Made by a program: the position numbers and the translations under genes. Positions 32,440 to 43,599 of a stretch of DNA of 64,000 nucleotides are shown here, piece after piece. Origin of the DNA: Gnetum montanum (Eukaryota; Streptophyta; Gnetopsida; Gnetales; Gnetaceae); NCBI GenBank assembly GCA_015680685.1, contig MNCI01000651.1:1417832-1481831 (forward strand). Direction: 5' to 3'. The notes under the pieces were generated by a model, which saw nothing but the letters and a program-made list of their open reading frames with translations, had not been told where the DNA came from and did not search any database. Every line of letters starts with the position of its first letter. The first letter of the stretch is position 1.

Positions 32440-33660
32440 AAGAGTGAACAATGGAAGTAGGATCTTACATCAAGTCACCAATGTTTAATGGGATCACCTT
32501 TACATGTTGAAGATTCAAATGCAAAAATTCTTTAAGTACATGAAGTTCATAGTTCTGGTAGTCATCTTAGATGGATGCACTCAACTCATAAGCAACACTT
32601 TGAGCAGCAAAGGTAAGAGTAGAGGTAAGCACTCTAAACTTTCATATTTTGATACTTTTTCTATAGAATGCTAGATATGTGGTGGAAGAGGCTATATGGC
32701 CTTCAAATGTTCCAATGCTTATAGGTTTTAAGAGAAAGAGTATAGTGTATAAAGAAGAATAAGTAACATCCATTTAAGCTGGGATGACGAAGAGGAATTA
32801 GCTCAAGAAGATAAGATAGTAAAAATTATCTACACCAGCTAGGATGATGGAGAACAAAGTGAGGAAGAGGTAGATAACACTACAAAGGACTCTGACCTCA
32901 TTTGTATGGTCCTTATAGATGATGATGTTGGCATATCAAATGATGAATACAAAATTGAAGAAGAAAGGTTTGAACTTGTGTGCAATGAACTTTTATCACT
33001 TCAAAGTCTTTACACTAAGTTGAGTAAATAGGTAAAAGTTAAGGATCAAGACATCTCCTCATTAAATTCAAAGATTTTAGATCTCACAAAAGAAATCTCA
33101 GACTTCAGGGTTGAGAATAAAGAGCTAACCAAGTCTTATGAGTAGATGAAGGAAGAGCTTGTAGATGTAAAACTTGTGAATGAAAGGCTCGTTAAAGGGA
33201 AAGTGTCACTTTGGATGGTCCTAGGTTAAGGAAAAAGTCCACATGATAAGAGTGGGCTGGGATGTTGTATACTAGACAAATCATCAACACCAACTCCATG
33301 TGAACCAAGAGTAGCCCCAAAGAATAACGAATTAATGAGAACTACATCTCAATCAAGAGTAGCTCCAAGGTATGATCATTTTAACTACTATAGGAAGGTG
33401 AGATGTTATTATTGTCATAAATTTGGCCATAAGAAATGGGAGTGAAATTTAAAGTTTTATCATATGAATACTTGGTCTTACCATAAGACTCCTTGGTATT
33501 ACCAAAATGTACCAAGAAAGGAAACTGTGTAGGACCATAGGAAAAATTGGACAACTCAAAAGGACAAGGTGGTTAAGAAAGAAAGGAATGTTAAAAGGAA
33601 GAAACAGGAAAAGGAGGAGACTCTCTCCACAAAATTCATGAGAGGAAGTCAAGACTTAGA
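32440..33660 (+). pseudogene. Copia 1 gag, degenerate, with two zinc knuckles
   Basis: Collinear with Copia 2 gag. The first zinc knuckle (about 32668-32710) reads C, stop, ICGGRGYMAFKC, with the family's Trp changed to TAG and His to Tyr. Then an acidic block (DDGEQSEEEVDN), DSDLICMVL, and a second knuckle, CYYCHKFGHKKWE, at about 33409-33447, whose last Cys is lost. Two knuckles and a long acidic linker recall Sirevirus-type Copia gag, an inference only. Confidence 0.7.
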
Positions 33661-33676
33661 AATTAAAGAAGTCTAT

Positions 33677-34560
33677 TGATGAGCAATGGGGCATCCAACA
33701 TCCAACCATACAAGTCACAAATATTCATGCGTGGCCCAATTGTAATCCATGGATGGCCAATGTTATTATGCTAGTAATTGAGTTGATGTTCAAGATCATT
33801 GTCTTTCCACTTTGAGTTAGTGAAAGCTAAGTGTATGGTTTAAGTCGTAGTGAGGCATATCATAATTGATGTTGTTAAGCCCATTTTACACCTAGTGATA
33901 AACATAATTGAGAGTGAAATTGGATCTAAGTCTAAGTAATTACAAGTAAGTAAATCTACTATAGCCTAAGGTGATGAGTATCCAATCCTAATGATCTATA
34001 CACACCTTGGATTTCATGTAACTATTACTAGGCTATTAAGCGTTATGCTACTGGGCATACTAAGCGATAACACTACTAGGCATACCAAACAATTACACTT
34101 AAGTACTTGAAATCAGTCATACTCATTCCACTTACTATTAGTAAGTAAAAGTAAAGTACATTGGAAAAATGATGTGCTATGCTAAGAAAGCAATAACATT
34201 ATGCTAAGTGGAACAGTAAACTAGGAGAATGCTGCAATTGTGAAAATAGCTTGATCTTTCTTTCCATGCATAATTCGTGTCCAAGTACAAACTTCTCAAA
34301 AAAAGATTCTATTTACTATGTCACACCACACTATGAAGATTCATACTTCTAATCACTAAGTCTAATTTAGAGAAATGAAACTGCAAGAATCTAGTTACTA
34401 TCAAAATGAAAAGTTAGTAGATCATGCATCCAAGTGTCATATTTATAGGGCTACACACATCCCAAGACATCATATCAACAATGACATATCATAAAAAACA
34501 ACATTGGATTAACGACATCGTTAACTCGATGTCGTATGACTTCAAAATTTGACTTTATCA
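33677..34560 (-). repeat. E4 3' LTR (884 bp)
   Basis: Starts TGATGAGCAATGG and ends GACTTTATCA, with the family blocks CCAACCATAC and CTTAGGATT-type spacers. Its U3 end contains an inverted repeat, ACGACATCG, spacer, CGATGTCGT (34512-34536). The next bases (TAACCTCATGACTAAC) match the reverse polypurine tract of E2. Confidence 0.8.
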
Positions 34561-34739
34561 TAACCTCATGACTAACTAGAAACTTGTCCTCAAGTTAAAA
34601 ATAATGAGGATAGAGTCCCTTACAAAATTGGGAGATAGATTTAATGATACTTGACTAACTACTATTTTCATAACTTTGAATTCCATAGTGATATTTGTAC
34701 AAGATTGACACAAATGTATGACAAAACAAAAACAAAAAT

Positions 34740-36191
34740 GGAGGTGGCTTGATGTAGATTAAGTTCTAGGTGGTGGTGGATTTTCCATCGACTACTTCCA
34801 TTTGTTGTTAGGCTTCTTGAATTGATATCTATTTAGTAGTGCCTAAAGCTTTTCTTCCTTTGTTCTAGGATCATGTACTATCCATGCTTTTTGTGCAATG
34901 TGTGATGGGATTGGTAAATACCATGGACATGGTAGCTATGAGAACATTTTGTTCACCTTGACATACCATGCTGCAACTATTGCTTTCTTCTTCAAATGCT
35001 TTGTCCATTTTTTGCAACTCCTAATAATCTAACATTCTTATGGCAAGGTCTTTTTGGCCTTACTAGTTAGCCTTTATTACTTCAAGTTTTGAATTTTCCA
35101 CATGTAACTTTTGCAAAGCATCTTTTTGATCATCAAATTCTTTCTCATATAGGATGTACACTACTACTACCTATTGCTCCAATTCATTCTTGGGCCTACC
35201 TATTATCAAAATGGCCAAGTTAGCATACCAAATGTTTTCTAACCCCATGTATTCTTTAAGGTCCTCGATTTTTAGGTCTTTATTCTTAATTTTTGCTTGG
35301 TGGACATGGGCAAGGCTATCTAGAATGGGTTTGCGAATTAAAATGTTGTATTGAAATGATGCTAATCTTAGCCTTTGACATTTGATTTCCTTTTCATTTA
35401 TCTACTTACACATGTCTAGTTGGTCATAGAAATGCTCTTTGAGCCTCTCATGCTTTTTGGCTTCATTTTACCATGCACTTGTCTTAATTGTAGACTTCTG
35501 TTGAATGGTGTGTACCTCCTCCTTTGAGAGGTTTCTATTTTCTCTTGCTAGGGGGCTCATATCTTGGTTGACTCGTACTAATTATTCTCAAAGTTTTTGG
35601 ATGATTTCTTTGAGGACATTTTTTGGCATTTAATGTTGATCAATTGAGAGATTTCTATAGTTATTTGCTTATTCTCCTCTTGTAGGATAGTGAGTGCCTT
35701 AGCATGTGCATAAGTTTGTGCTTTGGTCATTGAGGATCCCATACCACTTTCTCCTTCTTGCACTCCATTCACATGTTGTGGTCGATAAGGTGATTGATGT
35801 GTTTGGTTCTAAATTGATCTAGTTGGTTAGGTATAACAAATTGAGTGGGAGCTCTCTTAAGGTGTTGAGCTCTTCTTGTAATCTGCAGACTTCATTTTTA
35901 GCATGCTATGCCCTAGTTTCTATCATGACTAGCTTTCCTTTGATGACTATGATATCAGATTAAATTGTAGTGACATCGCTAGGGATGCCAAAAAAATTCT
36001 ACATCATTGTGTTTTGTGGGAATCATCAAGGTACTAGCTAACATTTGAGCATGTCTAGCTCCAGAAAGATCAGCTGGTCACACAACAGGAACATTAAAAG
36101 CTTCTTTGATGTGATCTGTGATCACTTCTATAGCTCTTGTTGCATCTTGATGTTGCATAACCATGACTGTGGTTCCTTCTCCAATCTCCAG
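34740..36191 (-). pseudogene. E4 extra ORF region, 3' half, degenerate
   Basis: Minus-strand translation gives long partly open frames with amphipathic, coiled-coil-like text, for example EIGEGTTVMVMQHQDATRAI near 36140-36190 and TILQEENKQITIEISQLINI in the ORF 35578-35772. It lies between integrase and the 3' LTR, where Athila/Tat elements carry env-like or other extra ORFs. No membrane segment or recognisable domain. Confidence 0.45.
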
Positions 36192-37417
36192 TGTAGACCT
36201 TTTGATGTGTTTTGATGTGCTTAAAATGTTAAGTAAAATGGGGATAAAATTTTTTTGTATGGTTATGTGGTTATTATGTTTGTAGGACTACGTACACGAG
36301 GAACCAAGATGAGCTAAAGAGGACAAGGAATGAACTATCTTAGAGGTCAAAGGACGAGGTCACCCACATGTCTTCAAATGAACATCCAAAGAACATGGAC
36401 AAGGACTTGATATTAAATAAGAAAAGTAGACATCATTAAAGCATATACAAGATCAAGGTTACGAACAAGGAACGATGCATTCATCATGCAAGAGAAAGTA
36501 AAGAAATACATCTCTAGGAAGTAGTAGACATCTTGGTAGATTTGGAGAGAACTTAGATAAAAAAATATTTAGAATAAACAAGATGTTTGTCATAGACAAA
36601 GACATCTTTCATAAGGTAGAGACATCTTTATATATCATAGACCAAGTCCAGAAAGACATCTTCCACAAGATAAAGACATCTTTTAGAGTAGAGACTTCAG
36701 AAATACATCTTTTAGGAAACAAATACATCTTTCCAGATTTGAACATATCAGGCATAAGAAAGATGTCTCCCATGACTAGTAGTGACTATTAGCTAGTCAT
36801 TATGTGGGTTTTGAGAATGATTTAGCAACACCATAGCTATAAGAAGACTTGATGTGCATTGGAAAAATTACAAGCCTCATTGTATTCATTGTACAATCAT
36901 TTGTAATCATTGAATTCTCTGTTGGTATTCATTATCTTATCATTTTGGCATTGTAAAGTGTCCTGTACCATATTGTACAAGGATAAAAAAATTGAGTTGC
37001 AATCATTCCTTGTAATTCTTATTCTTGTTTCCGTATGGGGTTGAGTTCCTTGAGCTTGTTAAGATCCTGTGAGATTGAGTTGTTGGTGCTGTGGTACAAC
37101 ACTCGAGTGCAAAGCTCAAGATTGTAAAGGTTGTAGAAGCCTTGAAACCACACTTCCAAGCTTGATTGGACCTTGGGGCATTGAGTGATTGGTGGTGTGA
37201 TATAACACTCCAGAGTAGGGATTGAAGACTATACAGGGTGTGGACCCTTCAACCACATTGAGAGAGCAACAAAGTTCGGAGGTGTGCTTGTGATCTACCC
37301 TTTGAGTATGGACTATGCAAGTTGGGGAACCATGTAAATTAGTATATGTGCTCTATTTTATAAAGGTTCTATTTGGAAAACTTATTCATCCTCCCCTTCT
37401 AAGTTCTAAAATCCACA
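36192..37417 (+). repeat. Copia 2 5' LTR (1226 bp)
   Basis: TGTAGACCTTTTGATG at the start and AATCCACA at the end. About a dozen GACATCT-type motifs lie at 36420-36770. Confidence 0.85.
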
Positions 37418-37419
37418 AG

Positions 37420-37435
37420 TGGTATCAGAGCTTGG
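37420..37435 (+). other. Copia 2 primer-binding site (initiator Met)
   Basis: TGGTATCAGAGCTTGG two bases after the LTR; TGGTATCAGAGC is the standard plant Copia primer site. Confidence 0.9.
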
Positions 37436-37469
37436 TACTATTTGTTTCATCATCAACTTCAAGAGTGAA

Positions 37470-38760
37470 CAATGCAGTGGACTTCTTACACAAAGCCACC
37501 CATGTTCAATGGATTTGACTTCACCTATTGGAAAGCCAGAATGTAGGGGTTCTTCAAATCGATGGAGTTTGAAGTCTAGGAATCAATCTTGGAAGGCTAT
37601 GCTCCACTTGTCAATGGAACCACCGGCATCATCAAGCCTTGCAACAAATGATCTTAAGAGGAAAAGGATAAGTTCATGTTTGATTCAAAAGCAAAAAATT
37701 GTTTATATTGTGCATTGAATAAATCTGAATTCAATTGGGTAATAGGATGTAAAATGGTTAGAGAAATTTGGAAAACTTTAGAAGCTACTTATGAAGGAAC
37801 CTCTATTGTTAAGCAATCAAAATTGTTAGTTCTACAAAGTAAATATGATAAACTCAAAATGTGAGAAGTTCTACAAAATGCGAGAAAATCAAGGATTATT
37901 TTTCTAGAGCTAACGATCTTGTTGTAGCCATTAGAGGAATAGTGAAAGACTTGCTCGAAAGCAATGTCATCATTAAAATGATCAGAACTCTACAACCGAA
38001 ATTGAGGCCTAAGGTCATAGCCATGGAGGAAATTAAAGATTTCTTAACTTTGAGATTTGAGGAACTTCAAAGTGCTCTCATCACCTATGAAATGAATCTC
38101 ATAAGTGAAGGAGCGATTTAAGAAAAACCTATTGCTCTAAAGATTACCTCCAAGGAGAAGGAGGTCAATAAGCATGATGAAGGTAATGAAAACAAGATTG
38201 CTCTTCTCTCAAGGATACTACAATGATTTCCTACAAGAAGAAACAAAGGGACATCTTAGCAACAACAAAGACCAAATTTCTTCAAAGGTAGAGAAAGAGG
38301 TAGAGATTTTTTAAATTCTTTTGATCTAGATTTTTCTTCCATAGAGTGTTGGGTTTGTGGGAGAAGAGGCCATATGGCCTTTGAATGTCCTAATGATCCA
38401 ATTGATAGTAAAGTTCAGCTAACGAATAGATCCAATGATGAGGAACTAAAAAAGATTAACTTTTATAGAAGTTGGGATGACGGTGAGCAAAGTGAGGAAG
38501 AAGAATGCAATTCTCCTAAAGATTCTCATCTCATCTGCATGGTGCTTACTGATGAATCTTCCTCACATATGGCTGAACAACATGGTAAGTATGATAAGAG
38601 GTATAGTGAATTTAAAGAAGAAAATTTTCTCTTACATCATTTGATTAGGAAGGCAAAGAAACTAGTGCTTTCTAAGTTAAATGCTATTCATGATAAAATG
38701 AAAGAAGAGATCTTAGACATAAAAGCTTAAGATTCAAAAACTAACCTCTTATAACAATAA
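37470..38760 (+). pseudogene. Copia 2 gag (UBN2-type) with zinc knuckle
   Basis: Open blocks 37676-37864, 37861-38121 and 38374-38730 belong to one gag split by frameshifts. The first two form a UBN2-like Copia gag core: REIWKTLEATYEGTS, then KLLVLQSKYDKLKM and, after the shift, LESNVIIKMIRTLQPKLRPK. The knuckle CWVCGRRGHMAFEC (38347-38388) fits CX2CX4HX4C. An acidic block (DDGEQSEEEECNSPKD) follows. The product would package element RNA. Confidence 0.8.
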
Positions 38761-41064
38761 TTATAGCAAACTTTGAGATGTGGAAATTCCTAAAAATTAG
38801 CTAAAAAATTCAGAGGAAGAAACACTTGAAGTTTCAAGCTCAAAGTCAAGCATAGTAAGGTTTGATAATTTTTATCATAAGGATGAGGCTATTTTTATAT
38901 GTAAAAATTGTGGTTTTATGCAAATTGCTAATTATGATGATCAAAATAAGATTAATGCTTGGTCTTATCAAAGAGGCTTTGGTAAGGAAATGGTGTTGGT
39001 ACCAATAAGTAAGAATGAAGAAAAATGAAGTATTGAAAATAATGCAAGGAGTGATCAAAAATTCAATCACAAGTGACATGAACAAATAGAAACATCACAT
39101 ACATGATCTAATGAAAGAGAACCTAAGGATGAGGAGCTACTTCATGATAGGGGACCTCATCTCAAACTCCATTAATCTTCTTGATTTATCAACAAGCAAG
39201 GTAAGTCAAGGTAAGTCCTGTATCTCTTTGCTTGATAGTTAATAGGATATTATCCAAATGGTCTATGTCCAGATCATATATGGTGGAATAAGTGTTTAGA
39301 TCATTTCTTATATTGATTAATTAGTTTTGTGAAGATTTATAATAGCAATTGTAATAATTTTTCTTGGTTTGATTTCTTGTCTTGCTCAATCTAAAATTCT
39401 TGTAATGATCTGTTTCTATGCTCATAGTCTTTGGAATGATTTTTGCCATTTATAAGATGAGAAAAACCTCTATTAATATTTCTAGTTGAAGATCTATATC
39501 TCTACAAATTAAGCTTAATGTTGATCCATAGTTCTATTGTGTTTGTGATTTTTGCACATTGATCTTAAAAGCCAAAGATAAGTAGCACATATGTAGGGGG
39601 AGCCTACGTCTCAATAATATTGGGGGCCATCAATATAGGGGGAGTCCATTGAGACTTTAGCCAAAATGCACAATGAGCAAGAAAAGAACTTCAAGAGGTA
39701 TTTATTGGGATGGAAAATTCTTGAATGGTTGTGCATTAGGACTTTAAAAGATACTTCACAATATAAAAATACTTAGTTTCTTATTAGCATCTATTGTTTG
39801 TAAATGATTATGATTGTTGTATTGACTTGTACTAAAATCAAAACATGGATGACTTTCATAGTCTTTTGATAAATTCTTTTGGTTGAATCTACAATTACAT
39901 GATGCTATCTATTAGATTAGTTTTCTTTTATGTTTGGTCTTTAGCATCAATCTCTATTGGTCCTTATGAATTTTGAATTGATAGCCCATCTATGTGATGT
40001 TCAATCATAAGCTTAAACTTAAGCATCAAGTATCTACTTTTATACAACAAGTGAATGATATTATGAGAAAGGCCATGATCATTTTTGGGTATGTATGCTT
40101 TTGATTGAGTTTTCCATTGAATAATTTGCTTTGAGATGTAAATTTTGGAAATTTGGCATGGCTAGTTTAAAGTTGTAGATTGCTATATGCTCATTTACCA
40201 AGATGAAGGTCCATACTAATTTTGAAGACAGATTATTTGCTTCACTTCAAGCTTAAATATTGGTTGAAAAACTTGGATTAGTTCTTGATATATGTGTGGC
40301 AATACTTGTAATATTCTTTCTTTCCTATTTGTGTGATACTTGATGGAACACCTATTTCTACATGTTCTTTGGTATTTTGTATTTACTGACTATTTCTATG
40401 TGATTATATTTACATTAGGAGAAAATTTTAGAAAGTGTATAAATGTATATTTATCAACATGTTTTATTTTTAATCAATGGTTTTGGATGTTGTATTACCT
40501 TGAACAAACATCAGAGTATGCATGTCTTACTCATAGCTTTGACCTTTAAAAACTGCACGTGGATGATTCTTATTGATTTAATTGTTGCTCCTTGTTTTGA
40601 CCTCCAAATGGTAGTTCTCAATTTTTACAATCATGCCTTAAGTGGAGGATGCAGTACATTACCTACTACATTGTGAGCAATAACATGATTATTCTATGGG
40701 AATGTATTCATCTAACATCTATGGTTTTGCATTGTGAAGGTATATGGCTATATTTACCTCACCATAAAGAAATGCCCATTTGCTAATGTTTTATAAAGAT
40801 GAAGAATATTGCTCTCGCAAAATTTGGGGCATCCATTCATGGACCTAATAAATACAGATTCCCTATATCTTTTTGGGATTATGAGTGATCCTTGGCACTC
40901 CAAATTATGTGGATATTATTATCCTTTTTTTAGCTTTTCTACTCAAGTTTATGTACCTTATCATTTTTGTTGTTGTTCAAAAAAGGGGAGAGTGGTCTAG
41001 TTATATTTGTATGATCACTAATCCATTTTTCTTAAGTTTTGAACATCACCAAAATGGACAAGAT
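38761..41064 (+). other. Copia 2 interior without pol, with G-rich polypurine-like tracts
   Basis: A decayed second knuckle (ICKNCGFMQIANY, about 38900-38940) is the last gag trace. From 39160 to 41064 no pol motif is seen. G-rich purine tracts occur at 39593-39601 (TAGGGGGAG), 39621-39628, 39636-39645 and 40979-40992 (AAAAAAGGGGAGAG). The last is ~75 bp before the 3' LTR and the best candidate polypurine tract. Repeated polypurine tracts upstream of the 3' LTR are a known Sirevirus trait. Confidence 0.55.
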
Positions 41065-42258
41065 TGTGGACCTTTTGATGTGTTTTGGTGTGCTTAAAAT
41101 GTTAAGTAAAATGGAGATAAAAGTTGTTTGTATGGTTGTATGATTATTGTGTTTGTAGGACTATGTACATGGGAAAACAAGATGAGCTAAAGAGGACAAG
41201 GAACAAACTATCCTAAAGCTTAAAGGAGGAGGTCACCCACATGTCTTCAAATAAACATCCAAAGAACATGGATGAGGATTTAATATTAAACAAGCAAAGT
41301 AGACATCATTAAAGCATATGGAAGTTTAAGGTTGTGGACAAGGAATGATGCATTCATCATACAATAGAAAGTGAAGAAATACATCTTAGTAGATTTGGAG
41401 AGAACTTAGACAAAGACATCTTTTGAAATAGAAAGATGTCTTTCATAGACAAAGACATTTTTCACAAGGCAGAGACACCTTTATAGGTTGTAGACCAAGT
41501 ACAGAAAGATGTCTTCCACAAGACAAAAACATCTTCTAGAGTAGAGACTTCAGAAATATGCCTTTTAGGAAACAAAAACATCTTTATAGATTTGAAGGCA
41601 AATTCAAAGAGATGTCTTAGGCATAAGAAAGATGTCTCCTAGGACTGTTAGTGATTGTTAACTAGCCATTGTATGAGTTTCAAGAAGGATATAGCAACAC
41701 GGCAACTATAAGAAGACTTGATGTACATTGGGAAAAGTGCAAGCCTTATTGTATTCATTATACAATCACTTGTAATCATTGAATTCTATGTTACTCTTCA
41801 TTGTCATATCATTTTGACATTGTAAAGTGTGTTGTATCTAATTGTACAAGGATCAAAAAATTGAGCTATAATAATTCCCTGTAATTCTTGTTCTTGTTAC
41901 CTTGTAGGATTGAGTTGCTTAAGCTTGTTGGGATGCTACAGGATTGAGTTGTTGGTGCTATAGTACACACTTTGGTGTGGAGATCAAGATTCTAAAGGTT
42001 GTGGAAGCCTTGAAAACACATTTCCAAGCCTAACAGGACCTTGCAAGATTGAGTGATAGGTGGTGTGGTACAACACTCTAGATCAAGGCTTGAAGATTAT
42101 ATAAGGTGTGGATCCTTCAACCACATTTAGAGAGTGACTTAGTTCAGAGGTGCGCTTGTGATCTACCCTCTAAGGATGGAGTACCCATGTTGGGGAACCA
42201 CATAATGTTCAATTTGGGAAGCTTATTCATCCTCCCTTTTTAAGTTCTACAATCCACA
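41065..42258 (+). repeat. Copia 2 3' LTR (1194 bp)
   Basis: Starts TGTGGACCTTTTGATG and ends CAATCCACA. Collinear with the 5' copy but with scattered differences and small indels. The motif cluster GACATCT/AGATGTC is at 41385-41635. Confidence 0.85.
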
Positions 42259-42289
42259 TGTAGCATCACTTGGAACGATGTGGCATTCC

Positions 42290-43590
42290 TAGAAATCTAT
42301 TGTGACCATTCTCCCCCTCCTCTTGACTGTAATAAGATTTGGCCACTGGTAGGATCTATTGAGATTTTTGGCCTAGTTGCATCATCAATTACTTTATAAA
42401 GGTTGGCTCCTTCACGTGTTCCCTAGCTGATAGTCTCTGCAATCTATAGCAGATGACTCATTGAAGGTCTATAATATTGCAGTGATGGTGGTGGAACTTT
42501 TTGTTCTTCTTCTTACTGTTGTTGTTGTTTTTGACACTAATCAATTGGCTACTAGGTATTGGGTCTTGCTTGATATTGTTGAACTCTAGTTTGGATGGTT
42601 TTAATAGGAGTTGAGTCTGTTGCTCCCCTAGTACTTGCCTATTTATGCACCTAATCTTTTTTTTTGGTGGCATTGGCTTTGACATATTAGCATAGGAAGC
42701 ATTTTGTGCTTTCCGTAGAACATCATTAGTATAGCTTAACATTCCTACATATTTGCACAATTTCTCGATAAGGCATGGGAATGGTAGTGTAGGTTTCCCT
42801 ACCTTTGTTTCTTCAAAGAACCACTATATTTCTAGGAAGTAGAGATGGGTAGTGTTGATGTTGAATTTTTGCATCAAAATGACACTTCCTCTAGCTGGAT
42901 ATGTAGATTTTCTATTCAATCTCTTTGTAGGAAATAAGTGATAGGTGCTAATCTTGAAATAAATTTTCTCTTTGGTAGTTAGCTCACTGTATTCTTTGTT
43001 CTTCTTACCATAAGATCTGTGTAGCCACAATCTTTTAGCATTAGTGTTAGACGTATTGAGATTTGTATAACATTAGCCCCTTCATTGGGAAAATTTAGAG
43101 CTTTGGCTATCGCCTCTACTAAGTATGGCACAAAAATTCCTTCAATTTTCACCATGGCATCTACTTGTTTATTTTGCCAAAATTGTAGTGTCTCTCTTGA
43201 GTATTAGTCTCCACTTGTTGTCAAGGTTGATCACAAGGAAGATGATTGGAGTTGGGTCTTGACAACATATGGGGAAAACTCCATAAATGGGCCAAATTTA
43301 AGTTCCACAATCACTGTGGACATGATAGACTTTTCTTGAATAGCTTGAAGGCATTCAAGTTATAGCATGAGGTGTAGTCCTTGTTCTAGTGCTTGTGGTG
43401 CCTCAACCTCTACTTGGGTAGGTTGTTTGGTAGTAGGTGGTCATTGATGGATGCTAAAGGACTATGCCTCCTACTCTGCATGTTCTACTGGTGGAGTTTG
43501 TTCTCTAGTGTAGCCTCTTCCTTGACCTCTTGGTCTTTTGATTCCCTATTGTGAGGGTCCTCCTTCAGATATCCTTTTTGTTGCCATCTG
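42290..43590 (-). pseudogene. E4 extra ORF region, 5' half, degenerate
   Basis: A minus-strand frame beginning at an ATG near 43587 (MATKRISEGGPSQ, then Arg/Gly-rich) and continuing through FPNEGANVIQISIRLTLMLK, then CGYTDLMVRRTK, ISTYHLFPTKRLNRKSTYPA, and the ORF 42458-42760. The mix of a basic N-terminus and a conserved-looking helical middle resembles the 'putative plant transposon protein' ORFs of Athila/Tat elements, but I cannot confirm that by eye. There are many stops. Confidence 0.45.
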
Positions 43591-43599
43591 TAATCAATA

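Larger units (their letters stand above)
31200..33676 (+). mobile_element. Copia element 1: 5' LTR and gag, truncated
   Basis: Plus-strand Ty1/Copia remnant: LTR 31200-32394, initiator-Met-type primer site, and a degenerate gag up to 33676, where the E4 LTR begins. It is related throughout to Copia element 2. No protease, integrase or RT remains. Confidence 0.8.
36192..42258 (+). mobile_element. Copia element 2: two LTRs and gag, no pol
   Basis: Plus strand, 6067 bp. LTRs 36192-37417 and 41065-42258, a perfect initiator-Met primer site, and a gag with zinc knuckle. The 3.65-kb interior is too short for a full Copia and shows no protease, integrase or RT. Flanking 5-mers TCCAG and TGTAG agree at only three positions, so a target duplication is not clear. 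The related gag, LTR motifs and G-rich tracts link it to Copia 1 and to the LTR at 4972-6103. Confidence 0.85.

Noticed and set aside
33677-34560. Treating the E4 LTR as a solo LTR
   Set aside because: The bases to its right match the reverse polypurine tract and 3' internal end of E2, and matching pol domains follow on the same strand.
42259-42263. TGTAG as target duplication of Copia 2
   Set aside because: The matching 5-mer before the 5' LTR is TCCAG; TGTAG there overlaps the LTR start itself, so the match is not independent evidence.
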